64,000 nucleotides of DNA from Entoloma clypeatum (lineage: Eukaryota; Basidiomycota; Agaricomycetes; Agaricales; Entolomataceae): contig OY751487.1 in assembly GCA_963565915.1 (NCBI GenBank), positions 1,922,001 through 1,986,000 on the forward strand, given 5' to 3'. This document shows, in pieces, positions 49,531 through 61,102 of the stretch; position 1 is the stretch's first letter, and every line of letters starts with the position of its first letter. The notes beneath the pieces were generated by a model. It was not told the origin of the DNA and ran no database searches. It worked only from the letters and a program-made list of their open reading frames with translations. A program made the position numbers and the translations under genes.

Positions 49531-49960
49531 TGCAGGCGGAGATGGTGGCAGCGGCAGTGCTACCCGTCTATGGATCAGCGGAACGGTCGAACAGAGGTAG
49601 GATGGACGTACTGAAAGTGTGTGAGTGTGTTATCACGACTGTTGTATACGATAGACGATTTCGGGTTCGAATAGTAAGGAGCCGTTCTTGGATGTGCGGG
49701 CTAGTGTATTGACCATTATCACGTTGGTTGGCCGCCAGGCGGTCGGTATGGACACTGGGGGCAGTCAAGAGCGGTGGGGGGGGGCTGGACAGGTCAGAGG
49801 AACATTGGGGGAGGGCAGAAGAGGTTGTACGACAGACAGGCCGTCTCGATCATACTTTATATACCTGCTTACGTACTCTGACTCACCATAAAAGGCGCCA
49901 TCAGCACCCCACTTTGGCTAAAAGAACCCTATTTATCGGTGCTAATATTTATCTACCAGT
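49531..49960. other. Promoter side of the acidic orphan and 3' UTR of CDC27
   Basis: These 430 bp hold no supported gene. An eight-base G run lies near 49778-49785. A GGTTCGAAT match near 49663 looks like a tRNA T-loop but no matching acceptor, D or anticodon stems surround it. Confidence 0.45.
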
Positions 49961-52804
49961 TCATCCTTCGTCCATCTTATCGTCCGTCATCTCGTCCTTC
50001 ACGCTATCAAGCAGCTTCTTGATCTTGTGTATGCTCTTCGGTGAGATGTCTCGCGCGACCGCCAGCGTCTGTGCAGACTTGGTCTCGTCCCCGAGCAATC
50101 TGTACACCTTCGCCAGCTGGAACACCACATTTGACTCTTCCGGTGCCGTGGTCCTGAGATACTCCAGATCCTCAATGGCGGCCTGTGTCAAATTGAATAA
50201 AAGCGGCACCGAAGGCGTAATAGTTACTCACCGTGTATCTCCGCATCGAGACAAGTATCTTGGCCCTGCGATAGCGAACCAGTGCGTTATCAGGGGCGAG
50301 GCGAACTGCATCATGGAATAGCGACAATGCACCATTACGATCTCCGCGTCGTTCCACAGCCTGTCACACGGAAACATCCATCAACGTGCTGCCATCACAA
50401 GACCCAAATTGACGCCACGTACCATGCCAACACATCCAAGCAGCACTGCGTTGCTTGGGTGTATTTCAACTGCTTTCCGATAATGATATTCGGCCAATCG
50501 GATTTTGCTCATCCTCAAATAACAAGTACCCAGCCCGTACCTGTCGATCAAGTCAGAAGGACTTCGCGGGCTGATAGGAAACGCGTGTGATTACCAGGCA
50601 TTGTAGTGTCGAGAGTCTGCACGTAGGGCGGTTTGGAAGAAGTTGATCCCTTTGTCCAAGTCTTCATCAATTGACTCGTGGCCACTCAGAGTGTACGCAT
50701 AAGCGCATCCTGGGTCCATTTGGGCAGCACGTCGGAAGCATGTCAACGCCTGTGATCGCTCCTTTTGCAGCGAAAATAGATTGCCAACTGCTATCCAGGC
50801 TTGTGAGGATCGTGGATCAATGTTAAGCAGTTCCTGGGCTAAGAATGATAACTCGACATTGCGCTGCAGGTGCCATAGAAGCGTTGAATAGACTTCCATA
50901 TCCCACAAGCGATACGGCTCGAGACTCCGGACCGCCTTGAATGCACGCTCAGCCTTTGATCAAAGATAAGAGCCAAAATTAAGTGCGAGGAGAAAGACGA
51001 CGCACAGAAGCATAATCTGATTTCTCATAGTGTGCTCGACCGACCATCGCCAAAACCCACGATGAATGTTGGTGTACATGAGGCATTTCATCGAGTTCAT
51101 TCAAGCATCTTTGGCAATCATACATCGCCAGGGCTCGAGCTGCACTCGCAAATTTGCGGGTCAGATTATACAGATAGTGATCCGCTAAATCTGCTTCGTA
51201 CTCCTCTTGAGCGGCCTGCTCATGGGCTGCCGTCCAAGTGCTCGGAGAAGGTGACATGTCCGATATGGGTGATTGGGTATTAGAGGGGGTTGACTGCGAG
51301 TTGGCCACATCGCCAGATGCAACCTCTTCTTCAATTTCCACCTCCGTGGATCGCGAACGGGTATTCACAGACTGTCTTCGTTTGCCACGCGTCGGTGCCT
51401 GCTAGATGATCGAACGACGGGCACAGTTCCGATTAGCCAGGGGCGCCCCAAGAGAACCCTCAAGAGTCTCTCACCTTAGTTTGCAGCTGCTTTGTCCCAG
51501 GACCACTCAACAATCGCGTACTCCGCCGCGTTGGAATGTTGGACATAACAGGCTGGTTACCTTTCCCAAGACCGCTTGTCCTAGAAGTCGCCGTGGGCTG
51601 GGAACGACGACCGGAAGATGAGAAGATGTTAGCAAAGATCAAGGCCGGGCGTGCGCGTGCCTTTTTCAGGGGGTCGTCCGCAGCCAGTTTACTCGGCTTG
51701 GGGTTCTTCGGTACATCTGGCTGTCGAGTCGTTGACCGAGGTTTCTTGGGAGCTGGACCGCCCTCGTCTGCTGATGAAAGAGGGCGGGGAACATGAGTCT
51801 GGAGAGTGGAGCCGACTGTTTGCGAGCGGGTGGGGCGATGGGCCGGCTGAAAGGAGTTGTCGGGGAAGCAGGACGGGTCGTTAGTTACACTGTGAAGTCG
51901 AGAGGTTAGCGGAATTCATGATGCATGTGGCGAAACAATTCTACATCGAGTCGCGGGGTCCCGCTGGTGGACCCATGCGGAACGGCTGAGGTTGTGAGGG
52001 ATCAGCCTTCCATGTACGAAACAGATTCCCTGCATTCCCGGCATTCCCGGCATCTGGCGTGAAGAACCCAGCGCCTGTGGCAACTGGGACAGGTTTTCCT
52101 TGCGTGTCTTCTGGTGGTGTTCTTTTCACGGGAGGCGGCCGTGGCGGAAAGAGTTCATCGATCTCAGGTATTGATCCTGCAGTTGAAGTCATCAAGGGAG
52201 GATACGAGCATGTCTGAGCCATAAAAAACAAACCGAGCGCACATAGACCTTCAAAAGCCTCCCATACGTATGGATTCAACGCCAGCGCCTGCCGGAAACT
52301 GAGCGACGCCTTTTCCGGAAGATTGCCTTTCAGCGCCATCATACCAGATCGACAACGGAGGGCCGCCTCGTCCGGGAAGGACTGGGCGGCTCTACTGCTA
52401 GTAGACGCTATATAAACCCAGCGTCAAGGCATATATACCTCAACGGAGAGAGGAGACTTGCCTGTCGGTGGGTCTCGAAGCGTAGCTTCTAATGCCTCAC
52501 GCGCCTGTCGATGTCGACCTAATTCTGTGCTGCATCTGGCCGTAACCTCTAGGCAGCCACCGCATTGAACATCCGAGGGGACATTGACCAGGCTTAGGGC
52601 GGAATGGGTTTGACCTTCGCGAAGCAAAGCAGTGGCATACAGATGTCGCGAGTCGTGGTTGCGCTTGTCAATTGAGAAATATCTCTCTGCATGGAATACA
52701 GCTGTCCTTGTCAGATCTGAGTCGAGGCAGGACCACACGAGTGTCTGGAAGCGTTGCGCAAGATGGGGCAGGAATGGAAGTGGTTCTTGCTGCTGCTGCT
52801 GCAT
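49961..52804 (-). CDS. CDC27: Anaphase-promoting complex TPR subunit Apc3/Cdc27
   Basis: Cdc27 is the APC/C subunit that binds co-activators Cdc20 and Cdh1. The start at 52804 gives MQQQQQEPLPFLPHLAQRFQ; an in-frame ATG at 52837 is an alternative. The N-terminal TPRs include AVFHAERYFSIDKRNHDSRH and LYATALLREGQTHSALSLV. A disordered middle (about 51900-51370) holds a short GNAGNAGN repeat and basic Ser/Pro sequence. The C-terminal TPR array is strong: LAQELLNIDPRSSQAWIAVG, NLFSLQKERSQALTCFRRAA, GINFFQTALRADSRHYNAWY, LSLFHDAVRLAPDNALVRYR and AIEDLEYLRTTAPEESNVVF. It ends DEMTDDKMDEG. Several introns interrupt it. The five Gln come from a CAG/CTG triplet run. Confidence 0.88.
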
Positions 52805-53031
52805 GCGGTCCGAGGATGTGTGCTCTAGGGAGCACAATTTACAAGTTTTTGGCGACGACCAACGCGATGAATCGGACAGCGTCGCGTGCTATGGTGTCCG
52901 ACGCTAAATGGAGTGGCAATGAACAGGAATGATGAGGCAGAGGTTGATTCTTAGGTGTCGGTCACGTGACGATAACGCGTTGGACTTTTTATTTATTTAT
53001 TTATCCTCATATACAACAAATGATGCACCCA

Positions 53032-55123
53032 TCAATGACCATGTGGGTCTGGTTCACCTTTTTGCTCTGAAAGATTATTAGCATCATGAACGAAGAAAAC
53101 ATACTTCACTCACCAGGAACACATTGTATCGCATCATCAATACGCAATAAAGATACAGCAGCTTCGTATGCAGACTTCAAGCTCTTCACCTTGCTCATCG
53201 TAGGCTCAAGGACACCCGCAGTCACATTGTCCCGAACTTCCCCATTCATCAAGTCCAGCCCATAACGCAGCAAGGCCTTCTTAGGATCCCCCACGGGGGC
53301 GTTCTGCGCCGCATTATGATAGGACCGCAGCTTGGCGATCAATTCAGTCGCATCTTTCGCAGCATTGACCGCAAGCGTTTTGGGAATCGACAACAGTGCG
53401 CCTGCAAATTCTGCGATGGCAAGTTGTTCTCGGGAACCCTAAAGATTATATTAGGAACATAATCAAGATACACGGATCCCAAATGACACGTACAAGTGTG
53501 GTCGCAAAATTCTCCAGATAGATGCTCAAGGCAGACTCCACAGCACCACCGCCAGGTACCACCGCCCCGCTCTCGAGCGTCCGCTTAATCACAGACAGCG
53601 TATCATGTAGAGCCCGCTCCATCTCGTCCAACATGTAATCGTTTGCACCCCGCAACACAATCGATGACGAGCTCACGACCTTTGTTCCCTTGATCAAAAT
53701 CAGTTCGTCGTCCGATATGCGCTCTTGCATAACTTCGTCCGCAGTGCCCAGATAGCTCGACTCAAACGACTCTTCCCCTTCGAGATTTGCTAAACTCGAC
53801 ACCAGAGTTCCCCCAGTTGCCTTTGCAATGCGTCGGAGGTCCTCCTTCCGACACCGACGAACAGCCATTGCGCCAGCCTCGACAAACTCCTTTAGGCAGA
53901 GGTCATCGATCCCCTTTGTAGTCAGCACAACGTTAGCGCCTGCAGCCAGTATTTTTTTAATCCTTTCCAGTGTAATCTCTGACTCCCTGAATTATACAAC
54001 TGGTGAGTTTTTTTTTTTTTTTTTTTTACGAAAAAAAAGAAGAAATTTCGTTCAATCTTCCATATCAAGTCGTACCTTTTCCTAATCTCTTCTAGCTGGT
54101 TGGGATCCTCGACAAGGATCTGCACTCCGAGTTGCATCCGTGTCTTCGTGAGATTTATATCCAAGCAGGCGATTTTAGCGTTCGTAATGCGCTTTTTCAT
54201 TGCTAGTAGATGTGTCGGCCAAGTGTCCATACTTGTAGAGGATAGCGGCGTCCTCACCTTGGCTCGCGACCGTGCAGTTTAAAGCATAACCTTGAACGAA
54301 AAGAGACTCGCGTGCGCTCTTGCCATGAGCTTTCAAAACATTGACAGCCTTCACTGGGTACTTGATGTCCCCACGATTGTTAATCGTTCGCACAGCCAAC
54401 ATAGCATCCAAAGCCATCGGCGCGAAAAGATCGTCATCACTAGAACACCGTTTGATATGAGGCCCCCTCATCTGCACTAACGTGAACGAATTGTGTCAGA
54501 CTTACTTGCCAATAATCTTGCTTGACATCGTCGTCTTCGCAACATTTATCAATGCTTCTCTCCCCAATGCGTCAACCTTGATGCTGAGCTGATCCTGCAT
54601 AAACTTGACCGCCTCTTTGCAAGCCAATCGATAGCCGGTGATGATTGTCGTCGGATGGATTCTTGCCTTGACCAATTCGTTCGCGCGGCGCAGGAGCTCC
54701 GCCGCGATGATGACTACCGAGGTCGTCCCATCGCCGACCTCTTTATCTTGTTTCTGCGCCAGGTCCACAAAGATACGACCGGCAGGGTGTTCGACGTCGA
54801 GAAGGGAGAGGATAGTTGCACCATCGTTAGAGATTGTAACTTCCTAGAAATATAACTCGGTTAGAGCACTCCACAGCCTCATGTGAGGGTCAAACATACT
54901 CCAATGTTGTCGACGAGCATTTTATCCAGGCCCATGGGGCCCAACGAACTCTTCACGATGTTTGCGATGGATTGTGCGGCGATGACTGCACCAGGCAATA
55001 TGTGATTTAAACGGCTCTGCAAGCAAGGGAACGAATTTGCTGACCATTTTGATCGCGTATGTCCTGTCCAGAGACGCGATCTCCTCCAAGGAATGCACCG
55101 GCTCTTGGATCGCGTTGGAACAT
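53032..55123 (-). CDS. CCT1: Cytosolic chaperonin subunit CCT1 (TCP-1 alpha)
   Basis: CCT1 is one of eight subunits of the TRiC ring that folds actin and tubulin. The start at 55123 gives MFQRDPRAGAFLGGDRVSGQ; the ATP-site block GDGTTSVVIIAAELLRRANE and the preceding DKMLVDNIG, VTISNDGATIL are present. Alpha-type blocks are VLKAHGKSARESLFVQGYAL, FVEAGAMAVRRCRKEDLRRI, TLVSSLANLEGEESF and LRGANDYMLDEMERALHDTL. The second ATP motif is VVPGGGAVESALSIYLENFA, and SREQLAIAEF with YGLDLMNGEVRDN follow. The tail is EQKGEPDPHGH at the TGA at 53032-53034. The SLANLEGEESF and LLRIDDAIQ sequences set it apart from the other CCT subunits. Introns lie near 53055-53115, 53440-53495, 53985-54076, 54470-54505, 54845-54900 and 54985-55045. 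Confidence 0.93.
54008..54027. repeat. 20-base T run (A run in sense) within a CCT1 intron
   Basis: Twenty consecutive T on the plus strand are followed three bases later by eight A (54031-54038). In the CCT1 transcript this is an intronic A20 tract with a U8 partner able to pair with it. It lies well inside a GT..AG intron and does not touch the coding sequence. Confidence 0.85.
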
Positions 55124-55833
55124 TATCGCAGGGGGTGCAGTCAAGATGAAGTGGTCAAGGTCGCGTCAGGAAAGATTTCAAGTTAGAACGCGTCTCCGTT
55201 ACCAACTCCGCTTAAAATGGCAACCAAAGTCAAAACATATACACCAGCTTTGGAGGCTATCCAATACATCTTGGAAGCGACATAAATACACGGGAGTTGT
55301 TGAAATGTGCAAATAAATCCTGGCGGATGGGCAACAATGGATGGAAACAAGATTTAATGACTAAAAAAAAAAAGGTGGAAAGCATATGGCCAAAAAAGAA
55401 CCTGCCCAGAGGTACCGTTCCACAGGCAAGGATGGAAGCGTTGGGGAGAAGGAGGGAATACCCAAAACCTCTCTAGTCTTGATATCAGTGAAGATAGGGG
55501 GAAATAGATGAGATGCAATGTGAATGAGGACAATGAAGAAGGCAAGTCCATGGGATAACGAAACACGGTGAGATATGGGCTACACTGTGCGTTGCGTGTC
55601 AATAGATATATGAAATGGATCCTGGTGAAGGCTGGATGTCGCCTTGGATGATACGGATGTCAGCGGGAGAGATGTTGACCAAAGAGGACTGAAGAGTGTC
55701 GACTCTTGAATCTTGACAAGTCGTGCATGTCTTAAATACGGTTCATGATCTGTCGGATTGTGGTGGCACCATTGAGGTGGCCTAAATTAGAGGGCTGCCG
55801 TTATTCGGATGGTGGAAACGAAGGATGTTTAAA
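55124..55833. other. CCT1 promoter and CDC25 3' UTR
   Basis: These 710 bp separate two minus-strand genes. No coding frame has domain support. An A-rich run at 55363-55373 is the main low-complexity feature. Confidence 0.45.
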
Positions 55834-58206
55834 TCAATAGGCCATACGCATGGGGTTGTAGGTTTCCGCGCGTGTAAGCGATCGTCCGACAATCTTTTTG
55901 CTTTTGAGAGCCGTGGCCTTGGTCGGAGGGGGGCAAGGGCTATCGCCAAGATCCACGTCGGTGTCGTCCGCATCAGCAGTTGCACTATTGTCTTCTGGAA
56001 GAGTCATGAGACCGCCACCACCTCGGCGACTGCGAGCTGCATTGCCAGCGGCGAATACCGGATTGTGACCCCCACTGGGGGCAGTATTCCTTTTGGACGG
56101 TTGTGACAAAGCCGACTTTCCAAGGCCATCACCATAAGTATAGGATTTGTGACGACCAAACTTGGCTTTACGGAACTGGTCCAGATCCTCTCGACGAGAG
56201 GCAGCATGAGTTGGATCATCCATGGTGACATATGCTCTAGGCTCGCAACGATGGGAGGATGTCTTGAAGTACTGGCAATACCCGCCCTCCAAGATATAGA
56301 CTTCAGGGAAATGGATTTTGGGATAGACATGATTGTTCATGGCACGATCCTTTGCCCGCAGATGTTTCGCACTGGAGGGAGTTTTAAGAGATCTGAGACG
56401 CCATGCAGGATGCACACAGGATAAAATGTACTCACAAGGTAGGAGCTCGTTTGGCGCTGAACTCGCAATGGAAAACCAGAATCGTCTTCCTGATGGGATC
56501 TCCACTTGTGGATGGCCTAGGTTTAGTCAAGCTGGGACCAAGGAGGAGGTCTTCAACTGCAGCTGTCGTGTTGATGTTTACTGCGCCTGGAATATGTCCT
56601 CCGGTGTATTCATAGTCGAACCGACAATCGATGACATGATAGTCGACGATTTGCGAGTCGTATTTGCCATCCAACAAGGCATCCATCTGGGAGGCAATAA
56701 CAGGTCAGTAACCTGATCAAGGGAGCCTTGACAAAGATGGGCGTACGGTTTGCGTGTTGATCCTCATGAGCCCGTCCTCTCTTACTCGGTGGCATGGTAG
56801 AATCTTGCCATGCGCCTCATTGTCCCCAAATCCTGGCAGTCCTGCACCGACGAACCGGGACGAGGGACTATCTCTCAGTACATTGGCAGCTCCTCCGGTG
56901 AGCGGCTTGAAGTCCTCGGTGCCGTCGCATCTCCTGAGAGTTTTCACTTGTTGGCGTTTTGAATAGGCCTGAGCTGGCGATGATATATCGGGTCCATCGA
57001 AAGAAGATTCTTCAGAAAAAGACTCCAAAAAGTTGGAAGGAGGGAGTAGGGCTGAGAATGCACGACGAACGGGGGGCGAGCCATGGGGACTAGTTTCTTC
57101 ATCATAATCAGCAATCTTGAGGACTGGTAAGGCAGACCGAGATCGCGGGGCGTCGTTTGAGGATACCATCACTGCCACAGGTTTACGCGGCCGTTTGGCA
57201 AAATCAGACGGCGCCCCTAAACCCAACAATGACGGTTTGGTCAAGCGACTCGAGTGCGAATTGTCCCGACCACTGTCTTGTTTCGGTTGAGATGGGGAGC
57301 GAGCCATGGGCATCGGTGAGGGCAGGCCATCGAGTTCGAGGGTTCGGACTGGCTCTGGTGAGAAGGAACGACGCTTCTTGATATGGGAACTGGCAGGGGA
57401 GTCCAGGGATCGACGGGGGGGGATCACGTCGAAGAACAAATTGTTGAAGGTGGTGGTTGTTGATGCAGCAGAATGCGGAATGCAAAGGGGAAATGCTACT
57501 GAAGTGGGTTGTGTAGCGTCGTAGGAGGTATCGACATCCATGGCATCATCTGCCGGAGAAGAAGGCTCCGGAGGCGGCTAACAGAAATTTTTTAGCTGGT
57601 TTGTCTGGTAATGGAGACGAAGGAAATCTTTCTCACAGAGGGCTCGGATGGGGCTTGGGTAAACCATTCGGTCGGCAGTGCAGAACGTTGGGTCTTCTTC
57701 AAAAATGTGGAACCCGAGGACGACCCCGGGGAGGGTTCCGGTGCCAAAGCCGGACTGGGAACGAGACCACTGCTATTGCTCAGGTCATTTCCAAATAAAC
57801 GTGCGCCACTAGTAAACGCTCTGGGACGGCCATGAGGCTTCTGACCGACGTCTTGGCTTAACGAAGAGAGTCTTGAAACAGCAGCTTTTGGTGGGGGCGC
57901 TGGGGAGATGTCCATGGGTTCGGCATACGTGTGAGTGCGGGACAGGGTGGCAGATTGACGAGAAGGGGAGCTAAGAGACACGGAGGAAGCAAACGAAGCT
58001 TCCAAGTCGGAGGACAAGAAGTCGTCTATGTCGTCACGAAGGGTACGCTTGCTGGGTTTACGTGAAAGGGCGGGTGGAGGATTCAGATACTGGGATTTGG
58101 GTTGAGACATGAAGAAAGCCATTTCAAAGTGGGATGGCGAATGAAAGACTGGCTTGTGTGTGTTGTGCAATTGTCTTGAGGCCAGCAGGCGTTCGGTAAA
58201 AGACAT
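55834..58206 (-). CDS. CDC25: CDC25 mitotic inducer phosphatase
   Basis: Cdc25 removes inhibitory phosphates from Cdk1 at mitotic entry. The catalytic rhodanese-fold region is clear: LLDGKYDSQIVDYHVIDCRF, DYEYTGGHIPGAVNINT and the active site HCEFSAKRAPT (Cys-x5-Arg), then HFPEVYILEGGYCQYF. The last block, CEPRAYVTMDDP, is typical of the family. An intron splits the protein just after the HCEFSAKRAPT loop. The long N-terminal half from MSFTERLLASRQLHN is disordered and full of Ser-Pro and Thr-Pro sites (SPSRQSATLSRTHTYAEP, SPAPPPK), the usual regulatory region. The C-terminal tail after the domain is basic (KSKKIVGRSLTRAETYNPMR) and ends at 55834. Introns lie near 57580-57610 and 56715-56750 as well. 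Confidence 0.9.
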
Positions 58207-58980
58207 GATGGGGTGGTGGTGGTGGTGGTGGTGGTGATGTTACAAAAGGCGAGTCGAGAGCGTTGGTACAAGTTTGGTGGTAAAGGAGTCAGTGGCACAA
58301 ATTAGCACAGGGGGCGAGGTTGGACGAGATATACAGGTGGTGGCACAGAGAGTCAGTAATGGAAAGATAAAAGCAGGTGCCGAGGAGGACAGACCAGCGT
58401 GTCGAGGTGGCTTGGTATCGCGATCGTAACTATTTGAAGGAGACTTATAAACAGCTATGGGGACAATGAGTATCAGCAGGCTGACCCAACGGAGCAGAAA
58501 GGATCGAGATTTGCGGAGGTCGCGCTCCATTGTCCATCCATCCTAGGCGATTGGCCCCAAGGTGGATTGAAAAAAGAGACAGATAGACAGACATGCCTTG
58601 AGGTGTAACGAGTGTGTTGTCGGAGGAGGCCGCGCCAGGAAGCAGCGAGGGACGACGGGGAGGAAAGTGAGCGGAGGATGGATGGTGTGCCCAGCGGACG
58701 AAGGAGCTCCTTAGTTGTGGACACTTGTGGGTCCAATTTCGGAAGGAAAAAAAAAAAACAAAAAAAAATTCCGCGCGCCCGACTACAACGCCTTAAACCT
58801 ACTCAAAAGAGACGAGGAAAAGCACGGAGGGAGAGCTGGGAGGATGGTCGTGTCACCGTTCGGCACGATGAAGGTGAGGGACGCGTCGGGGGCTGTCCTT
58901 TATTTGGTCCGGGTTGGTCAATGTTCAACTTGCACGTGACCGCGTTACATTTAAATTTCATGTCTAAGTATTTATGTAAG
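58207..58980. promoter_or_regulatory. CDC25 upstream region and IAH1 3' UTR
   Basis: These 774 bp should contain the CDC25 promoter and 5' UTR. Near 58450-58530 a minus-strand frame encodes a hydrophobic stretch (LLRWVSLLILIVPIAVY), but nothing else supports a gene. A-rich runs at 58748-58770 are the other visible feature. Confidence 0.4.
58211..58238. repeat. (GGT)n triplet repeat just before the CDC25 start
   Basis: About eight GGT units run from 58212 to 58237, a few bases upstream of the CDC25 ATG at 58206. In the transcript they read as ACC/CAC units in the 5' leader. Confidence 0.85.
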
Positions 58981-59878
58981 CTAGCCAAGGAGGAAATACG
59001 AATGAAAGGTTGTCCGGGTGAACTTCGGGGTATTTTGCCTTGATAGTGGTCATTAACCCGTCGTACATCAGCTGCGAGCCTCGTGTTTTCAATCTCTCCC
59101 CTACGTTGCAAAGGTAGTCACTGTGCGCACCTTGTAGCCCTCCTTGTTCAGATGGAGTCCGTCATATAAATACCTGCTCAATCCCCGCTCATTCTCACCC
59201 GATGCTTGCCACAGTATTCCCCACACATCAGTGAATCCCACCTTCTTCTCCTCGGCCACTTCCTTGACCGCTTGTGCATACGCTCTTGTCGTTCCGAAAT
59301 CCCGATCTAACAAACGGGGTGGCTCTCGTGACGCCAGATCAACACTTCGTTGATATGAATTCACCGGTGGCGGAGATATCAAGATTATACGTGTGTCGGG
59401 TGAATGATATCGCGATTGGGGAGATTGCAGCAGGTCAATCCAATTTCTGAGATTCCCCGCAAACCTATCCAGCGGCACATGTTGCGGGGAGGGATGCAAG
59501 CATGCATCGTTCGCGCCGAACCAGATCGTGAGGAGCTTGATAGCAGGAACATTGTCGCGCTCATGCACCGGTACAAGGCACTGGACGAATTGATGAGATT
59601 GTCATCCCAACAAAAAGTAGTAGTAACACAGACTTGTTCAAAGATGGGCGCTGCCCAGTCTGTGTTGTAACCCGAAAACCCTCGGTTCAGCACGTCCAAC
59701 TTTCTTGCATATACATCTGCGGCGTTGACAGTCGGTTGACCCACCGCACCGATGTAGATTCCGGCGCATGGGACTCACGAGCGAGATAGGCCCCAGCGCC
59801 CTCGAACCCCGGCTCCCAGGCACCCTGCGTTATTGAATCCCCAAAAAGCATCACAACATCCTGCACATTGGCTGCCAT
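58981..59878 (-). CDS. IAH1: SGNH-family esterase, isoamyl acetate hydrolase-like
   Basis: The enzyme hydrolyses short acetate esters such as isoamyl acetate in yeast. The SGNH blocks are visible: block I VMLFGDSITQGAW with the Ser nucleophile, block III TIWFGANDAC with the oxyanion Asn, and block V DGLHLNKEGYK with Asp and His. Between them come VLNRGFSGYNTDWAAPI, RIILISPPPVNSYQR and YAQAVKEVAEEKKVGFTDVW. After GYK an intron leads to a last exon LMYDGLMTTIKAKYPEVHPD ending VFPPWL at the TAG at 58981-58983. The start at 59878 (MAANVQDVVML) is the family-like one; an in-frame ATG at 59911 is possible. It is divergent from SEN34 over about 41 bp. Confidence 0.88.
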
Positions 59879-59919
59879 GAGAGATGGGTCAAGGTCCGAT
59901 TTGTAATCCACTCACAGTC

Positions 59920-61032
59920 ATGCACAGGCGGATACCTCTTCGTGTCGCAAAGAACAAGGCCTATGTCTGGGACGTCGATGGTACCGTATTTTCTTTCCGA
60001 TCAACTTGGTTTCATGCAAGCACAACACAGACATTGCAACCATCCGTTCAAAACACCACATATGTGGTATCCTTGTCGGCACGCTACCCCACCTCTCTCA
60101 ACAAAATGTCTTCCTCGGCGTTCCTCTCCTACTCATGCCCGAAGAAGCCGTTCTTTTGGTCGAAAACGGTGCGAACCCCCCGCGACGGAAGAGCCTCGGT
60201 CCTAAATATCCTTCTTTGCAGAGTTGGCTGTCCTAGTTGACGATGTCCGCGCCTATCCCCACCCCACAGTCGAACAGTTGCAAGCCTGGAACTTGATGCA
60301 ACAAGACGATGCTAGACAACAGATCGCTTTGATGGAGGCAAAGGAGGCAAAAGAAGGCGTGAAGGAGGGACGCGCCATGTCAGAAGAGGCTCTCAAGAAA
60401 CGAAAAGCACGGGAAGAAAAGAAGGCCGCAGAAGCTGCTCGGTTGGCCGCACTCGCTGACAATCCCGATCTGCTACCCGAACCTGACACCACCAACGCAC
60501 CACCACCATCAATCGAGGCGCCCGAGTCCAAAAACGCATCCGTTCCGCACACCGTCGTTATCCCGACCGCGTCGTCCTTCTTGGACTGGTACTCTCCTGA
60601 TTCATGTTCTTACAGTACAATCGCTACTGCAAAAGCTGCTCGAATTTGGGAGTACCCAGCGACATTGCAGGAACGCGCCAGATGTGGCGTTTTCAGGAGC
60701 CTCTGGGAACAAGGCTATTTTATGGGGGGAGGCATCAAGTTTGGAGGCGAATACCTCGTCTATCCTGGCACGTTTGATTTTATTATTATTACTTCTCTCG
60801 TCTGTCCCACCCGACGCCGTTCTGATACCACACGTTAGGCGATCCATTGCGCTATCATTCTCATTTTGCAGCTACCGTTCTGGATTCTCCGTTGTCCTCT
60901 CTCAGGCCAATGGAGATTGTTGCCCATGGCAGGCTGGGGACAGCGACGAAGAAAGCCCATTTGCTCTGCGGCTGGGATGATGAAAAGAAGGAAGTGTCAT
61001 ATCTCACGATAGAATGGGCTGGTTTTGGTTGA
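59920..61032 (+). CDS. SEN34: tRNA-splicing endonuclease subunit Sen34
   Basis: Sen34 cuts the 3' splice site of intron-containing tRNAs. The start MHRRIPLRVAKNKAYVWDVD joins through an intron (from 59982, acceptor in AACACAG near 60031) to DIATIRSKHHICGILVGTLP and LPHLSQQNVFLGVPLLLMPE. A Lys/Glu/Ala-rich helix follows (KKRKAREEKKAAEAARLAAL). The catalytic C-terminal part reads LWEQGYFMGGGIKFGGEYLV, then after an intron GDPLRYHSHFAATVL and GRLGTATKKAHLLCGW. The Tyr of GGEYLVYPGD, the His of RYHSHF and the Lys of TATKKAH are the expected triad residues. It ends YLTIEWAGFG. Introns also lie near 60175-60230 and 60765-60840. The enzyme subunit is convergent with the EI24-type gene. Confidence 0.9.
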
Positions 61033-61102
61033 ATAAGATGGCGAAGCACGCTATGGGCATGCTCGTGTATTTCTAAATGAATTGGCAATTGCCGATACGA
61101 TA

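Noticed and set aside
49655..49700. tRNA gene suggested by GGTTCGAAT
   Set aside because: No acceptor, D or anticodon stems can be formed around it.
58240..58736. Small membrane protein gene on the minus strand (hydrophobic LLILIVPIAVY stretch)
   Set aside because: It lies in the CDC25 leader region, lacks a family match and has no supporting exon structure.
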